DNA of 64,000 nucleotides from a virus, in IMG/VR virus record IMGVR_UViG_3300013103_000001, positions 1 through 64,000 of that record; one strand, written 5' to 3'. The position numbers and the translations under genes were made by a program. Under the pieces are notes generated by a model. The model saw only the letters and a list, made by a program, of their open reading frames with translations, was not told where the DNA came from and searched no databases. Within the stretch, counting starts at the first letter, position 1. Each line of letters begins with the position of its first letter. Of this stretch, positions 41,516 to 50,147 are shown piece by piece.

Positions 41516-42059
41516 CTGACATAATTTACCCGGAGCCTCGACTTACTTTTGGCCCAGGTAGCTAGGTCTCTTTTGAGGTCTGCCCTAAATTATGGCTCCC
41601 TTCTGACATAATTTACGGCCGGCCGAACCCTGTTCAAAAATTCCAAAGTCCGGCCCAGGACTAGAAACCCGCGCCTTTAAAGTGGCCTTCCTTCTGACAT
41701 AATTTATTTTGCTCCTCTCGAGTATATTTGGACAGAGACTAAAAGCCGAAAAAATTTTTGAACAACTATTCAGGAGAGAAATGACAAATTCGGAAGACTG
41801 ATCTCTCACTGCTGTTGTAGTCCATTAAGGAGTCAACTAAATTGAGTGAAAACTACGTCTAACCTCTGTTTCCAGTCCAAGGTCCTCTCAAAGGAACCTG
41901 ACATAATTTTTTAATCCGCCCTAAAGAATTTTTGAACAGAAAACTGGAGAGGCTTTGTGATTTCCTTCCACTTTTCCCGGGTCACTCACTGACATAATTT
42001 TTTACTCTGCCCTAGTGGAGCCTCAGCACGAAAAGAGAAAAGCCCTGAATTTTTGAACA
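41516..42059. repeat. Iteron array: five CTGACATAATTT copies with TTTTTGAACA sites
   Basis: CTGACATAATTT lies at 41516-41527, 41603-41614, 41694-41705, 41898-41909 and 41989-42000, spaced 87, 91, 204 and 91 bp. TTTTTGAACA occurs at 41755-41764, 41929-41938 and 42050-42059, with the inverse TGTTCAAAAA at 41631-41640, about 30 or 61 bp after the first element. GCCCTA also recurs. The region 41134-42136 has no coding frame and separates minus-strand from plus-strand transcription, so it is the best candidate for a replication origin. Confidence 0.75.
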
Positions 42060-42136
42060 ACTTCGTACGAGGGCGATAAAAAGATTATTATATTTTAGTA
42101 TCTTTATATTTTTATATTTCCTAGAGGTGAAGCCGA

Positions 42137-42577
42137 ATGATAGCAAAAGGAAATGTGTTTAGGATAAAAGAATTTGAAGATGTCAAAAATGCTCTCAAAA
42201 CAAGACTTTTTTATATGTATAAACCATCGTGGGCAGTATCCACAGAAGTAGAAACAATCGATATCCCAGAAATTGGGATAGCAGTCCGCAAGAATGAGGC
42301 TGATAAGATCCCCGACAGCTTCATATCCTTAAAAGAAGCTCGAGAAATTTACGAAATAGTCTCAAACTTAAAACAGGGCCAAGCCCTCATCGTCATGGAA
42401 ACTTGGCTAGCGAGAAAGAAAGGGCTATCTGAGCGAACTGTTGGTGAAATAGTCAATAAAACTAATAAAGCTATCAAAGTAAGAGCAGACATAAAGATCT
42501 CTGAAGGGATGGTCCTGAAAGGGACAGAAGCATGGGTGCCTTTATCGCAAATAGAAATGTATAAAAAACTTATTTAA
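42137..42577 (+). CDS. Unknown 146-residue protein beside the putative origin
   Basis: GAGGTGA lies seven nt before the ATG, and a TATA-like CTTTATATTTTTATA lies 30-40 nt upstream. The protein has a beta-rich N-terminus (EVETIDIPEIGIAVRKNEAD), a helical middle and a C-terminal beta part (IKVRADIKISEGMVLKGTEA). No family is recognised. Its location beside the iterons and its own promoter suggest a role in replication control or copy number; this is inference. Confidence 0.65.
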   Translation: MIAKGNVFRIKEFEDVKNALKTRLFYMYKPSWAVSTEVETIDIPEIGIAVRKNEADKIPDSFISLKEAREIYEIVSNLKQGQALIVMETWLARKKGLSERTVGEIVNKTNKAIKVRADIKISEGMVLKGTEAWVPLSQIEMYKKLI

Positions 42578-42992
42578 TTATCCCTTTCTTTTTCATAATT
42601 TCTCTCATTTCTTTATTAATTAAGAAGCTATACCTGTTTCGGTCTGTGTATGGGTCGCTCAGAAATATTAATGTCTTCTTTTCCTTTTCCTCTTCTGAGA
42701 GAGAGTCCCACGCAGACTTTTTTATTTTGAAGTATTTCGATATTTCTTTCACAAACTCTTTCTCTACTTGTTCTTTTTCGAGCTTAGTCAACGGGAGCAA
42801 TCTTTTTTTCTTTTCCAATTCACTTAGTTTCTTTAATCCGTTATCTGTTATCTCTAAGAGCCCTTCAATTTCTCTTGCTAACTTCTGTTCTTCGATCATG
42901 TCTAATATTTCTTTCGACATCGCCCATTCCTTTGGCAGAGGCCGGCTTTTTAAACATTTTAGGAAAATATATAAGTCAAATTCTCCTCTCAT
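42570..42992 (-). CDS. Unknown helical protein following the DNA polymerase
   Basis: The ATG overlaps the polymerase stop as ATGA, so it is coupled to it. The 140-residue protein is highly charged and helical, with a winged-helix-like first half (LLEITDNGLKKLSELEKKKR) and a second half rich in Lys/Glu. It converges with the plus-strand gene, overlapping by 8 bp. A polymerase accessory role is possible from position only. Confidence 0.6.
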   Translation of the reverse strand: MRGEFDLYIFLKCLKSRPLPKEWAMSKEILDMIEEQKLAREIEGLLEITDNGLKKLSELEKKKRLLPLTKLEKEQVEKEFVKEISKYFKIKKSAWDSLSEEEKEKKTLIFLSDPYTDRNRYSFLINKEMREIMKKKGIIK

Positions 42993-45796
42993 TTAACCCA
43001 CTCTGTTATCTTTCTTTGTCCTCTATAAAAAGTCTCCCAAGATATGTCTAAAGCTTCGAACACTGGAGTCATCACCGATTTGATACATTTTCTGACTATT
43101 TCCTCAGTGTCGAGCGTTTTTATGAACTCTTTTGGGATTTGAGATTCGTCTGTGAAACCAAAAACATCAGTCTTTCCGCGGACAATTCTCAAGGTCTTTT
43201 TTTCTCCGTTTAATTCAAATGTTAGGACTCTCGGTTTCAGAGGGATGAGCAAAATTTTGTCTCCTGTTTTAAAGTTAGTGCCGAGGTATGCATTAGAAGT
43301 TAGAGCGGCCCGGACGTGGATAGGGATGCCTTTTGTTTGTTTTTTAGAGCTTGTGTCTAAAGAATACTTTTCTATATTCGCGACGAGGTTCTTAGGAGTC
43401 GCTATATCAGAGATATTATACTCCATCTTCTTGATCCTCTTGACTATTTTTTTTAGCCCTCGGAGGATCGCGTCAAGGTCTATGTTAAGGTGGACTAATT
43501 CTAAAAATCTTTTTTGGACTTCTCTCGAAATTTTTGGAGTATCTTGTTTAATTGCTTCCATGCCTACTTGTCTGAACTCGTCTACCCAATACCCTTCGTT
43601 CCAAACTCTGCGAAAAGCGTATTTCTTCTTCTTGTTTTGGAGGAACGAAGTGTAGAACTGTTCGAAAGCTATTTTTACCATCATGTCCTTCTCTTTGACG
43701 TAGAACCTCGACGCAAGAAAAATTTTATAGGCTTTGTTCACGTTTTCTACTAGAAAATTTACGACTTTAAAAGCGTCTCCTCCATCAGGCTTCCTAAAGC
43801 CTGCAGGGACTCTTATAAATGTGCTATCAGTGTCTCCATACAGTACTTTGATCTCTCTGTCTAGTTTTATGTTTGGGTATTTCTTTTTAAGACGAGAGAC
43901 TATTCTTTTCGACTCAAAGAACTCTTTAGTAAATTTTATTATCTCTCGACAACTCCCTGTAATTGAAGGAGGGATATCTTCGTCATAGAGTCTAAAACTT
44001 GAGTAAGCAAATACTCCATACGTCGCATTGATTGGTTTCTTGTAGATTTTTTGCTCTTCATAGTACATTTTAAATTTTTCGTTACATTCGACTTCGGTCT
44101 TACACTCTTCGCACTTCCCTACAGGTCGGTGTTTTTTCATCATAGCCTTCATCTCCATCCTCCTGTCGATGAGCGGCAAGAGGACTTTTCTCGTTATCCC
44201 GTCTCTAGAGTTCCTAAACCATACTCTAGTCGCAGAACGAGTATAACTTATCTCAGGGAACTTCCCAAGAATTGGGACAAGAAGATGTGAGAACTTATGA
44301 AATTGGTCCAATTTCTTGATTATCTTCCGGTCTCGGACCTTCATTTCAGGAGAGAAGTTCCCTCCAATGATGATCGAAGGGTAAAACGACGAAAGGTCAG
44401 CTACGGCGACATTAAAGTGACGGCCTGGGACTGGGTCAAAAGTTATTGCTCCTTTGTAATGAGTTTTCTCTCGCTTTCTCCTAGATGGGAGGACTACACC
44501 TTCTTCTCGCGCTCTCTTCAAGAATATCATGTCTAAAAACCTGCTTGGAGCGACTACGTCTTTAAATTTGCAACCAAAAGCTCGTCTCTCAGCGTCTAGC
44601 TGAGCTATAATCCCTCTCTTTTTGTCTATCTCGACGCAGAGTTCGACGTCATAGAGGTTGTACTTCAAACTCTTTACAAAATTTTTGTCCCACGTCTCTC
44701 CGACTCCGTGGACTTCTAACTTCCCTATTTTGAACTCGAAATTACCGACGAGGTCTAAGGAAAACCTCCTCAAGAATTTCGCAGAGTAAGAAAACCTCCT
44801 ATACATCTTCAAGAGGTCGACGACGACTCTGCCTCCTATCTTCACTTCATTAAAGTATTCAGTATATTGTTTAATATATACTTTCCTCAACGGGCTTATC
44901 CCGTCTACCTCTAACCCTAAAATACGGCACCTCGCGTGGAGGTACGGGATATCGAACTTTTCTATGTTCCACCCCGTAATCACGTCTGGGTCTTGTATTT
45001 TAAAAAAATTTATAACGTTTTCTAGCATCTCGACTTCGTTTTTGAAAATAAAGACCTTCCACTTATGGTCCCTACCAGATATCCTCCCTTTAAACTTGCG
45101 ACAAAGTTTAGCTGGGAGTACTTTTCTGTGCCAAGTGAAAGTAAAATAAGTGTCTGTAAAGTTGTCGTAAAACGTCACTACTATTAGAGGGGCTATCGGG
45201 TCTTTAAAGTCAGGGAACTTCGGAGCACAGACACGCTCGTCGACTTCTATATCAAAATAACAGACTCTAATGTTCGGAGCGACTAAAATTGGCGAAACTT
45301 CACTTAAAAGGACGTTTTTCTTGTCAGGGACTCTGACTCCTCCTCGGATGTCGAGGTCGAGGAGGACTCTTCTGTCTGCTCTTATGTCTGCTTCAAAAGT
45401 TATAATATGCTCGCTAAGGTTAGAACGGTTTTCTTTATTTTTTTCAGAAATCTCAGCTAATAACGAAGCCATAGCTCTATCGGATTCACAACTTATCTTT
45501 AATACCTTCTCTCCAAAGAAACCTTTGAGCTCTGTAGGTTCCTTATTGACATTATTTACTTTATCTTTATCTTTTTCTCTTATGTAGAAGTAAGGCTTAA
45601 AGTCAGTGATCGTCACTGAACGCCTTTTTTTACTCCTTACCTCTCTCCCAAAGAGGTAGACGAGAGTCTTCTCTTTCTCGTCGAACCCTGCTCTACACGA
45701 AGTGTGGAGAGCTTTAGCTATAAACTCTTTTCCACACTTTTTACATTTATAAAACTTGAGCGTCTCGCTCTCTATATGACTAACAGACATGTCCAT
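42989..45796 (-). CDS. polB: Family B DNA polymerase
   Basis: A zinc-finger-like CKKCGKEFIAKALHTSC opens the protein, which is uncommon for this family. Exonuclease motifs are CYFDIEVDE (Exo I), VITGWNIEKFDIPYLHAR (Exo II) and YNLYDVELCVEI (Exo III). Polymerase motif A is DLSSFYPSIII, motif B KKPINATYGVFAYSSFRLYD, motif C YGDTDSTFI, and the later KKKYAF matches the KxY motif. All catalytic residues are present, so a proofreading replicative polymerase is expected. It is about 935 residues with no intein. The start ATG at 45794-45796 follows GTGATCGA. It begins right after FEN1, with which it is probably co-expressed. Confidence 0.96.
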   Translation of the reverse strand: MDMSVSHIESETLKFYKCKKCGKEFIAKALHTSCRAGFDEKEKTLVYLFGREVRSKKRRSVTITDFKPYFYIREKDKDKVNNVNKEPTELKGFFGEKVLKISCESDRAMASLLAEISEKNKENRSNLSEHIITFEADIRADRRVLLDLDIRGGVRVPDKKNVLLSEVSPILVAPNIRVCYFDIEVDERVCAPKFPDFKDPIAPLIVVTFYDNFTDTYFTFTWHRKVLPAKLCRKFKGRISGRDHKWKVFIFKNEVEMLENVINFFKIQDPDVITGWNIEKFDIPYLHARCRILGLEVDGISPLRKVYIKQYTEYFNEVKIGGRVVVDLLKMYRRFSYSAKFLRRFSLDLVGNFEFKIGKLEVHGVGETWDKNFVKSLKYNLYDVELCVEIDKKRGIIAQLDAERRAFGCKFKDVVAPSRFLDMIFLKRAREEGVVLPSRRKREKTHYKGAITFDPVPGRHFNVAVADLSSFYPSIIIGGNFSPEMKVRDRKIIKKLDQFHKFSHLLVPILGKFPEISYTRSATRVWFRNSRDGITRKVLLPLIDRRMEMKAMMKKHRPVGKCEECKTEVECNEKFKMYYEEQKIYKKPINATYGVFAYSSFRLYDEDIPPSITGSCREIIKFTKEFFESKRIVSRLKKKYPNIKLDREIKVLYGDTDSTFIRVPAGFRKPDGGDAFKVVNFLVENVNKAYKIFLASRFYVKEKDMMVKIAFEQFYTSFLQNKKKKYAFRRVWNEGYWVDEFRQVGMEAIKQDTPKISREVQKRFLELVHLNIDLDAILRGLKKIVKRIKKMEYNISDIATPKNLVANIEKYSLDTSSKKQTKGIPIHVRAALTSNAYLGTNFKTGDKILLIPLKPRVLTFELNGEKKTLRIVRGKTDVFGFTDESQIPKEFIKTLDTEEIVRKCIKSVMTPVFEALDISWETFYRGQRKITEWVK

Positions 45797-45801
45797 TTCG
45801 A

Positions 45802-46584
45802 TCACTCGAAGAGAGTTTTAGTTAAGTTGACACTGAGGTACTTTTTTATCAGCCTCTTTTTCCTTTCTCGAGGGACATTAAAATATTTTAATATCTCAGT
45901 AAACGTCGCTAAATTCTTTCTAAACTTCAGTTTCTTAATGTCTTTTTTTACTTCAGGATATAAAATGTATTCCCTCGCTCGTTTTGCTTCTCGATTTAAG
46001 AACTTAGGAGTCTCATTTTTCTCTACAATTTTAATTGCAGCAGCTTTACCGCGCCCACGTGGGAGGAGTTTTTTGTTATAATCTGTCCCTAAGAGGAGGA
46101 GAAAGTCGACATAATCCTCTCTCGCCCAATGTGTGGGCAGTCCGTTCTTTTCGAGCCAATTTTTAAACGAAAGTTTGACGAACTGTTTTTTCCCAGTTAT
46201 TATAGTATACTCAGGGTCTCCTAGGAATTCTTTCCCTCCAAAAGCGAAAGTGTCGTCAATGTCGTTAGAAGAAAAAAAGTCGACAAAGCCTATGCGATTC
46301 AAATAAGCGCACTGAGCTTCAGCGTCATATGGAGAAATTATTACAGGGACTCCCATCCCCTTAAGGGCCTTAGTAGCCTTAGTCGTGGAAGGTTTTACAA
46401 ATTTTTTAGGGCGTCTGGACTTGAGAGGGTGCCTACCTCCGTCGAAACAATAAATTGGGAGTATATTTTTCTTTAGGATATTTAGCGTCCTATAGATGAT
46501 CCCGTAGACTTCTGAATTCGGCCGTTTATACGAAAACTTGAATTGGTAGAGGCAGATGTTCCCGTCAATAGCTACTTTTATCAT
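45802..46584 (-). CDS. FEN1/XPG-family flap endonuclease
   Basis: Conserved features are VAIDGNICLYQ (N region metal ligand), IYCFDGGRHPLKSRRP, GVPVIISPYDAEAQCAYLNR (I region), FSSNDIDDTFAFGG and LLLLGTDYNKKLLPRGRGKA with the helix-two-turn-helix. It removes 5' flaps and RNA primers during lagging-strand synthesis. At 260 residues it is shorter than cellular archaeal FEN1 (about 340) and lacks the PCNA-binding tail, as in phage versions. It overlaps the upstream small gene by 4 bp. Confidence 0.9.
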   Translation of the reverse strand: MIKVAIDGNICLYQFKFSYKRPNSEVYGIIYRTLNILKKNILPIYCFDGGRHPLKSRRPKKFVKPSTTKATKALKGMGVPVIISPYDAEAQCAYLNRIGFVDFFSSNDIDDTFAFGGKEFLGDPEYTIITGKKQFVKLSFKNWLEKNGLPTHWAREDYVDFLLLLGTDYNKKLLPRGRGKAAAIKIVEKNETPKFLNREAKRAREYILYPEVKKDIKKLKFRKNLATFTEILKYFNVPRERKKRLIKKYLSVNLTKTLFE

Positions 46585-46790
46585 TCCTGAGCCTCCTTTA
46601 TTTTCACGAACTCCTGCTGTTTTTCGTAATCGAGAGCGATCGGGACTCCTGAGAGTATCCTATTCAGTTTCTCGAGTACATAAGCACGAGAGACCATCCC
46701 TTTTCTCGCTCTTATAATCAATTTTAACTTTAACACTTCATCCTGAATCTCAAAATCAATTAAACTCTTTTTGTATTTATCCAATTTCAT
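46581..46790 (-). CDS. Small charged protein between primase and FEN1
   Basis: The ATG at 46788-46790 overlaps the primase stop as TGATG and the stop overlaps the FEN1 ATG as ATGA, so it is coupled to both. The 69-residue protein is helical and basic with an acidic end (DYEKQQEFVKIKEAQE). No family is recognised. Confidence 0.6.
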   Translation of the reverse strand: MKLDKYKKSLIDFEIQDEVLKLKLIIRARKGMVSRAYVLEKLNRILSGVPIALDYEKQQEFVKIKEAQE

Positions 46791-47827
46791 CACCTATAGA
46801 CCGGGTGCTTTTTTTTGCACCCTTTTACACAATAATCGTTTTGTCTCATCTTTTCACACGACCACATGTAATAACCGAGGTCAGAACCCCGATTGTAAAT
46901 GTAGTTTACCATCCCTCCATGGGAAACAGCTTCTTCTCTAGTACAGTGGTAGAATTTTCTTCTACTCAAGAAGCTTTTTAAAACTCTTTCGGTTACCTTA
47001 GGAGGGACCCCTGATTCTTTCAAAAATACAATTACAAGAAAACGGCCTTCGTATCCGAGGTCTTTAATACTCATCAATCTTTGGATACACGGAGGGATGT
47101 CTAATTTCCCTAAAATACTCTTAATTTTTATAGAAGTTTCATCTGGCCAACCGTCGAAATCAACTCTCTCCTTAAAAAGAGGCTCAGAGTCAAAACGAGA
47201 TATGTCTAATAGCCCTGAGCCATAAAAAAACACCCTGCTACTTTGGACTTTTGCTTCGCGCAGAATTTCTTCGTGAGATTTTTTTAAGAAGTTTTTAATC
47301 GAAATACAAAACCTTCGCCCTTTAGTGTTAAGCGTCCCAGGGACTCTTACAAGCTGAGCGAGAGAACCTCTTGTTTTCTTATCTATAAGAGTATGTTGAG
47401 AAGTTTCTAGCATATCTAAATAAGTTCTTATAGCTCCTTGAGGGTTTTTAAGATTATTTTCTATGAACACGTGGAGCTGATAACAGTTCCCTGAAAAAAA
47501 TACTGTGTGGAGTATATCTTTTTTAGAAAAAAATCTGTGGAGTTTGACACAATCTGCATAAGCTCTGAGCGGGTCTTTAGTCTTATTAGCACTACTCCCG
47601 TCGAGGTCTATAAATATTTTATCTACAATTGCAGTCTCATATACTCCTTTTGAACTCTTCCCTACCCTTCTTATCTCTTTGAATGCATACTCAGACGTAA
47701 AGATGTCACAATATCCATTTCGCTTGTTGACCTCCTCGAGCATCTCATCCAAAGATGACACTATGAACCTGGTCTTCGAGCCCATCGACGCTATTTCTCT
47801 AGGAAATTTGTCGAAAAGCCCTTTCAT
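46790..47827 (-). CDS. Single-chain primase: PriS-like catalytic domain fused to a PriL-like Fe-S domain
   Basis: The archaeo-eukaryotic primase metal site is IFIDLDG with Asp74 and Asp76, and the S-G-x-x-x-H motif FSGNCYQLHVF (Ser112, His119) follows. The conserved VPGTLNTKGRRF forms the third catalytic element. The last 100 residues have four cysteines (C247, C324, C333, C337) in the spacing of the PriL C-terminal 4Fe-4S domain, including IPPCIQRL and an SCEKM-x4-YCVKGC end. It makes primers for DNA replication. In cells these two activities are on separate PriS and PriL subunits; here they are joined in 345 residues, as in some archaeal plasmid and viral primases. Overlaps upstream and downstream genes by a few bases. 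Confidence 0.85.
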   Translation of the reverse strand: MKGLFDKFPREIASMGSKTRFIVSSLDEMLEEVNKRNGYCDIFTSEYAFKEIRRVGKSSKGVYETAIVDKIFIDLDGSSANKTKDPLRAYADCVKLHRFFSKKDILHTVFFSGNCYQLHVFIENNLKNPQGAIRTYLDMLETSQHTLIDKKTRGSLAQLVRVPGTLNTKGRRFCISIKNFLKKSHEEILREAKVQSSRVFFYGSGLLDISRFDSEPLFKERVDFDGWPDETSIKIKSILGKLDIPPCIQRLMSIKDLGYEGRFLVIVFLKESGVPPKVTERVLKSFLSRRKFYHCTREEAVSHGGMVNYIYNRGSDLGYYMWSCEKMRQNDYCVKGCKKKHPVYR

Positions 47828-48669
47828 TTTTCACCTCTCTTAAGCTTAATTAAAGACTCCTTAGGCCAGGTCTTTCTGCATATATGATAATACTCACAGC
47901 CTGAGAAATAAGGAGTACTGAGGCACTCATTGTTTATTACCGGGAGGAACTCTCCTTCTTCTATAATTTTCAAGCACTTATCTCTAGCTTTCAAAGCAGC
48001 TTTTAACGTCGCTTTTTTGAAATCTTCTGCTATGACTTTTCCACTGAGGTAGAAGACTCCTATCATCTTCACAACTTTATAGCTCGGGAGTTGCTTTTCA
48101 GAAAGGATTTTGTAATATGTGCATTGCCTCCGAAATTCTGAGCTCAGGCTATAAGTGAGCTTCCCTTTTATGTCTCTTGGCTTAGGAGGTTTTGGTTTAT
48201 AGTCTATAATAACAAGTTCTCTGCTATCTTCTGAAGGAAAAAAGAGATCTCGCCTGTCTATAATCCCAGAAAGGGAGTCTTCTTCAGACTTCAAATATAC
48301 TTCAGTCGAGTGAGGGTAAAAGTGCTCTAAAATGTCTTTTTTACTCGAAAAATGTTTTTTACAACTTAAAAGCATCTGCGCTTCTATTGTACTAAAGTTC
48401 CAAAAAGCTCTTAAATAGCGGTCATTAGGGACTTTAGGGCTGTTATTAAATAGGCTTGTATGAAAATAATCTCTAAATTGCTCAAATGTTTTATCTTTCA
48501 AGAGCAACTTAGGGTCTATGATATTAAAAAAATGTTTGAAGGCGAGATGGATGTTCATCCCGTCTATCACAACACGTGGAATTTCAGTTTCAATTTTATC
48601 TATATATCGATACTTGTACTTCCGTGGGCACTGGAGTAAAACTTTTATTTTTGAATTCGAGAGGATTAT
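47824..48669 (-). CDS. Cas4/RecB-like PD-(D/E)XK nuclease with Fe-S cluster
   Basis: The nuclease core has GIIDRRDLFF and ELVIIDYKPKPPKP (motifs II and III, D-x(n)-D-YK). A Cys in LLQCPRKYKYRY near the start and three more in NECLSTPYFSGCEYYHIC at the end form the Cas4/AddB-type 4Fe-4S site. Expected role is 5'-to-3' DNA resection for recombination or replication, not CRISPR adaptation, as no cas1 is present. The start is probably ATA at 48667-48669. It lies eight nt after GGAGG and overlaps the upstream stop as ATAA. An in-frame GTG at 48684 lies inside the ribosome binding site and is less plausible. Confidence 0.85.
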   Translation of the reverse strand: MILSNSKIKVLLQCPRKYKYRYIDKIETEIPRVVIDGMNIHLAFKHFFNIIDPKLLLKDKTFEQFRDYFHTSLFNNSPKVPNDRYLRAFWNFSTIEAQMLLSCKKHFSSKKDILEHFYPHSTEVYLKSEEDSLSGIIDRRDLFFPSEDSRELVIIDYKPKPPKPRDIKGKLTYSLSSEFRRQCTYYKILSEKQLPSYKVVKMIGVFYLSGKVIAEDFKKATLKAALKARDKCLKIIEEGEFLPVINNECLSTPYFSGCEYYHICRKTWPKESLIKLKRGEK

Positions 48670-49211
48670 TCTCTCTCCCTCCACTCTTTGTCTATTTTAA
48701 ACTCCGGGACAGTTGTTTGCCCCATATATTTACTAGACTCTCTCAAGTGGTACTTAACGTCGACACTTTGTGCTTCAAAGAAAACAATTTGACAGACTCT
48801 CAAATCCTCACGGAGGACTATTCGGTTTGGAGAGAAGTTAGTTATCAGCCCTTTGAGCGTCCCTCGATACCCGGTGTCTAGAAGGCCTACTCCATATATG
48901 AGCAAAGGGATTGTACACGAGTTGCTCCTCGGGAGGATCACTCCGAGCGTCTCGGACTTACACCCGACAATTTCTTTAGTATTAAATGTGACCGTCTCAA
49001 ACGGAGAAATAGTGTACGGTAGTTCGACCAGCTCTGATGGAGGCACGTCTTTTGTAATGTCAATTTGTTTATGTGCTTTTTTAGACACTCTAATGGGGCT
49101 CGCTAACCTTAAATCATATGAGTTAGGCCCTAGATTTTTTTCCTTGAAAGGCTCTATATAGATCTCTCCTTTTTTCATAAGTTCTAAAACTTTCGAATCT
49201 GATAAACTCAT
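48666..49211 (-). CDS. dcd: dCTP deaminase/dUTPase-family enzyme
   Basis: Signature elements are GPNSYDLRL, EIVGCKSETLGVILPRSNSC, VGLLDTGYRGTLKGLITNFS and LREDLRVCQIVFFEAQSV. The NSYDLRL and D-x-GYRG pattern fits the dCTP deaminase branch of the dUTPase superfamily; whether it makes dUTP or dUMP directly cannot be told. It supplies dUMP for thymidylate synthesis and limits uracil in DNA. It lies directly downstream of the kinase fusion gene. Confidence 0.85.
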   Translation of the reverse strand: MSLSDSKVLELMKKGEIYIEPFKEKNLGPNSYDLRLASPIRVSKKAHKQIDITKDVPPSELVELPYTISPFETVTFNTKEIVGCKSETLGVILPRSNSCTIPLLIYGVGLLDTGYRGTLKGLITNFSPNRIVLREDLRVCQIVFFEAQSVDVKYHLRESSKYMGQTTVPEFKIDKEWRERE

Positions 49212-50147
49212 TTATACGACCTCAACAACTTTTATTTTCGAAGAAGCGAGAAACTCTTTCACGCTATCTTCTAACCTACCTTTAAAAAACACTTCTTTGA
49301 CCTCTGCGTTGACTACTCTTTTCGCGTCTTGAAAAGAAAGGGGTGCAGAAGTATACAATGACGCTCCACTCGTAGAACTCCCGTGGACAGCGACTTGAAT
49401 TATACAATTTTCTGCTGCTCCTACTCCTACGCAATTGTCCCAATCTAGAGGGCCGTTTTTTTGATAGACTCTGCAAGTCTTACAGTGGGGAAACCCTTTT
49501 GGAGCACCGTTATACCCAGTAGCTATAACTCTCCCGCTCTTTACTAATATAGCACCAGACTTTCTTATGAGGCACGTAGACCTCCGAGAACAGAGTTCAG
49601 CTAATTTCATATAAAACTCAGAAGACCTTATCCTCTTTTGTCCAATCTCTTCTAGTGTGTATATCAAAGTTTGTCGTGGAGAAAAAAAAGTCGTGTTCAC
49701 TCTAATGATATTTCGTATGGCCGTCGTCTTAATGACTTCGTCGTACAAGTCTACTAATTTTCTAACTTCACTTTCTGATATGTATTCATCGTCTTTGACC
49801 CTGCTAGTTATATTCGCTACTGTAGAAGACAAGTAGACCAATATGACGTCGTCAAAAGTCGCTAACTCTCGGTCTACTTTATTCCAAGAAATCTTATCAA
49901 ATGGCCGGCCCTTCAGTTTGCTGTAAACGTATTCAGATAAATGAAACCTGTCCAGGACCATCGACATTTTGGTCTTCCTATGTATTTCGAGGACAGCAGA
50001 ATGATAGCCCGCTGCGTGACCCTCTCCATATTTTCCCTTCTCTTCCGGTCTCTTCCCTTTAATTACGGGAGCGCAGAGAGACTTAGAGAGGTTCTTACAA
50101 AGAGTAGTCTTTCCTACCTTGTCCGGCCCTTCTACTATGACTAACAT
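49212..50147 (-). CDS. dNMP (thymidylate-like) kinase fused to a dCMP deaminase domain lacking its zinc ligands
   Basis: Residues 1-175 form a thymidylate-kinase-like domain: P-loop GPDKVGKTT (7-15), then VLDRFHLSEYVYS as the DR-x-x-x-S-E-x-VY motif. Residues 180-311 match dCMP deaminases of the ComEB/T4 gp cd type: AILVKSGRVIATGYNGAPKG, an HC-x2-C structural site and the ending AKRVVNAEVKEVFFKGRL. The catalytic HAE triplet reads A244-A245-E246, and the PC-x2-C pair is replaced by S271 and D274. So the zinc site is gone and deaminase activity is unlikely. The domain may be a nucleotide sensor. GGAGTGA precedes the ATG. Confidence 0.85.
   Translation of the reverse strand: MLVIVEGPDKVGKTTLCKNLSKSLCAPVIKGKRPEEKGKYGEGHAAGYHSAVLEIHRKTKMSMVLDRFHLSEYVYSKLKGRPFDKISWNKVDRELATFDDVILVYLSSTVANITSRVKDDEYISESEVRKLVDLYDEVIKTTAIRNIIRVNTTFFSPRQTLIYTLEEIGQKRIRSSEFYMKLAELCSRRSTCLIRKSGAILVKSGRVIATGYNGAPKGFPHCKTCRVYQKNGPLDWDNCVGVGAAENCIIQVAVHGSSTSGASLYTSAPLSFQDAKRVVNAEVKEVFFKGRLEDSVKEFLASSKIKVVEVV

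Noticed and set aside
41516-42059. CRISPR array
   Set aside because: Repeats are short, separated by 87-204 bp and degenerate, so they fit iterons; no cas genes are present.
47824-48669. CRISPR Cas4 adaptation gene
   Set aside because: No cas1, cas2 or array is nearby; the gene lies in the replication cluster and fits a viral RecB-like nuclease.
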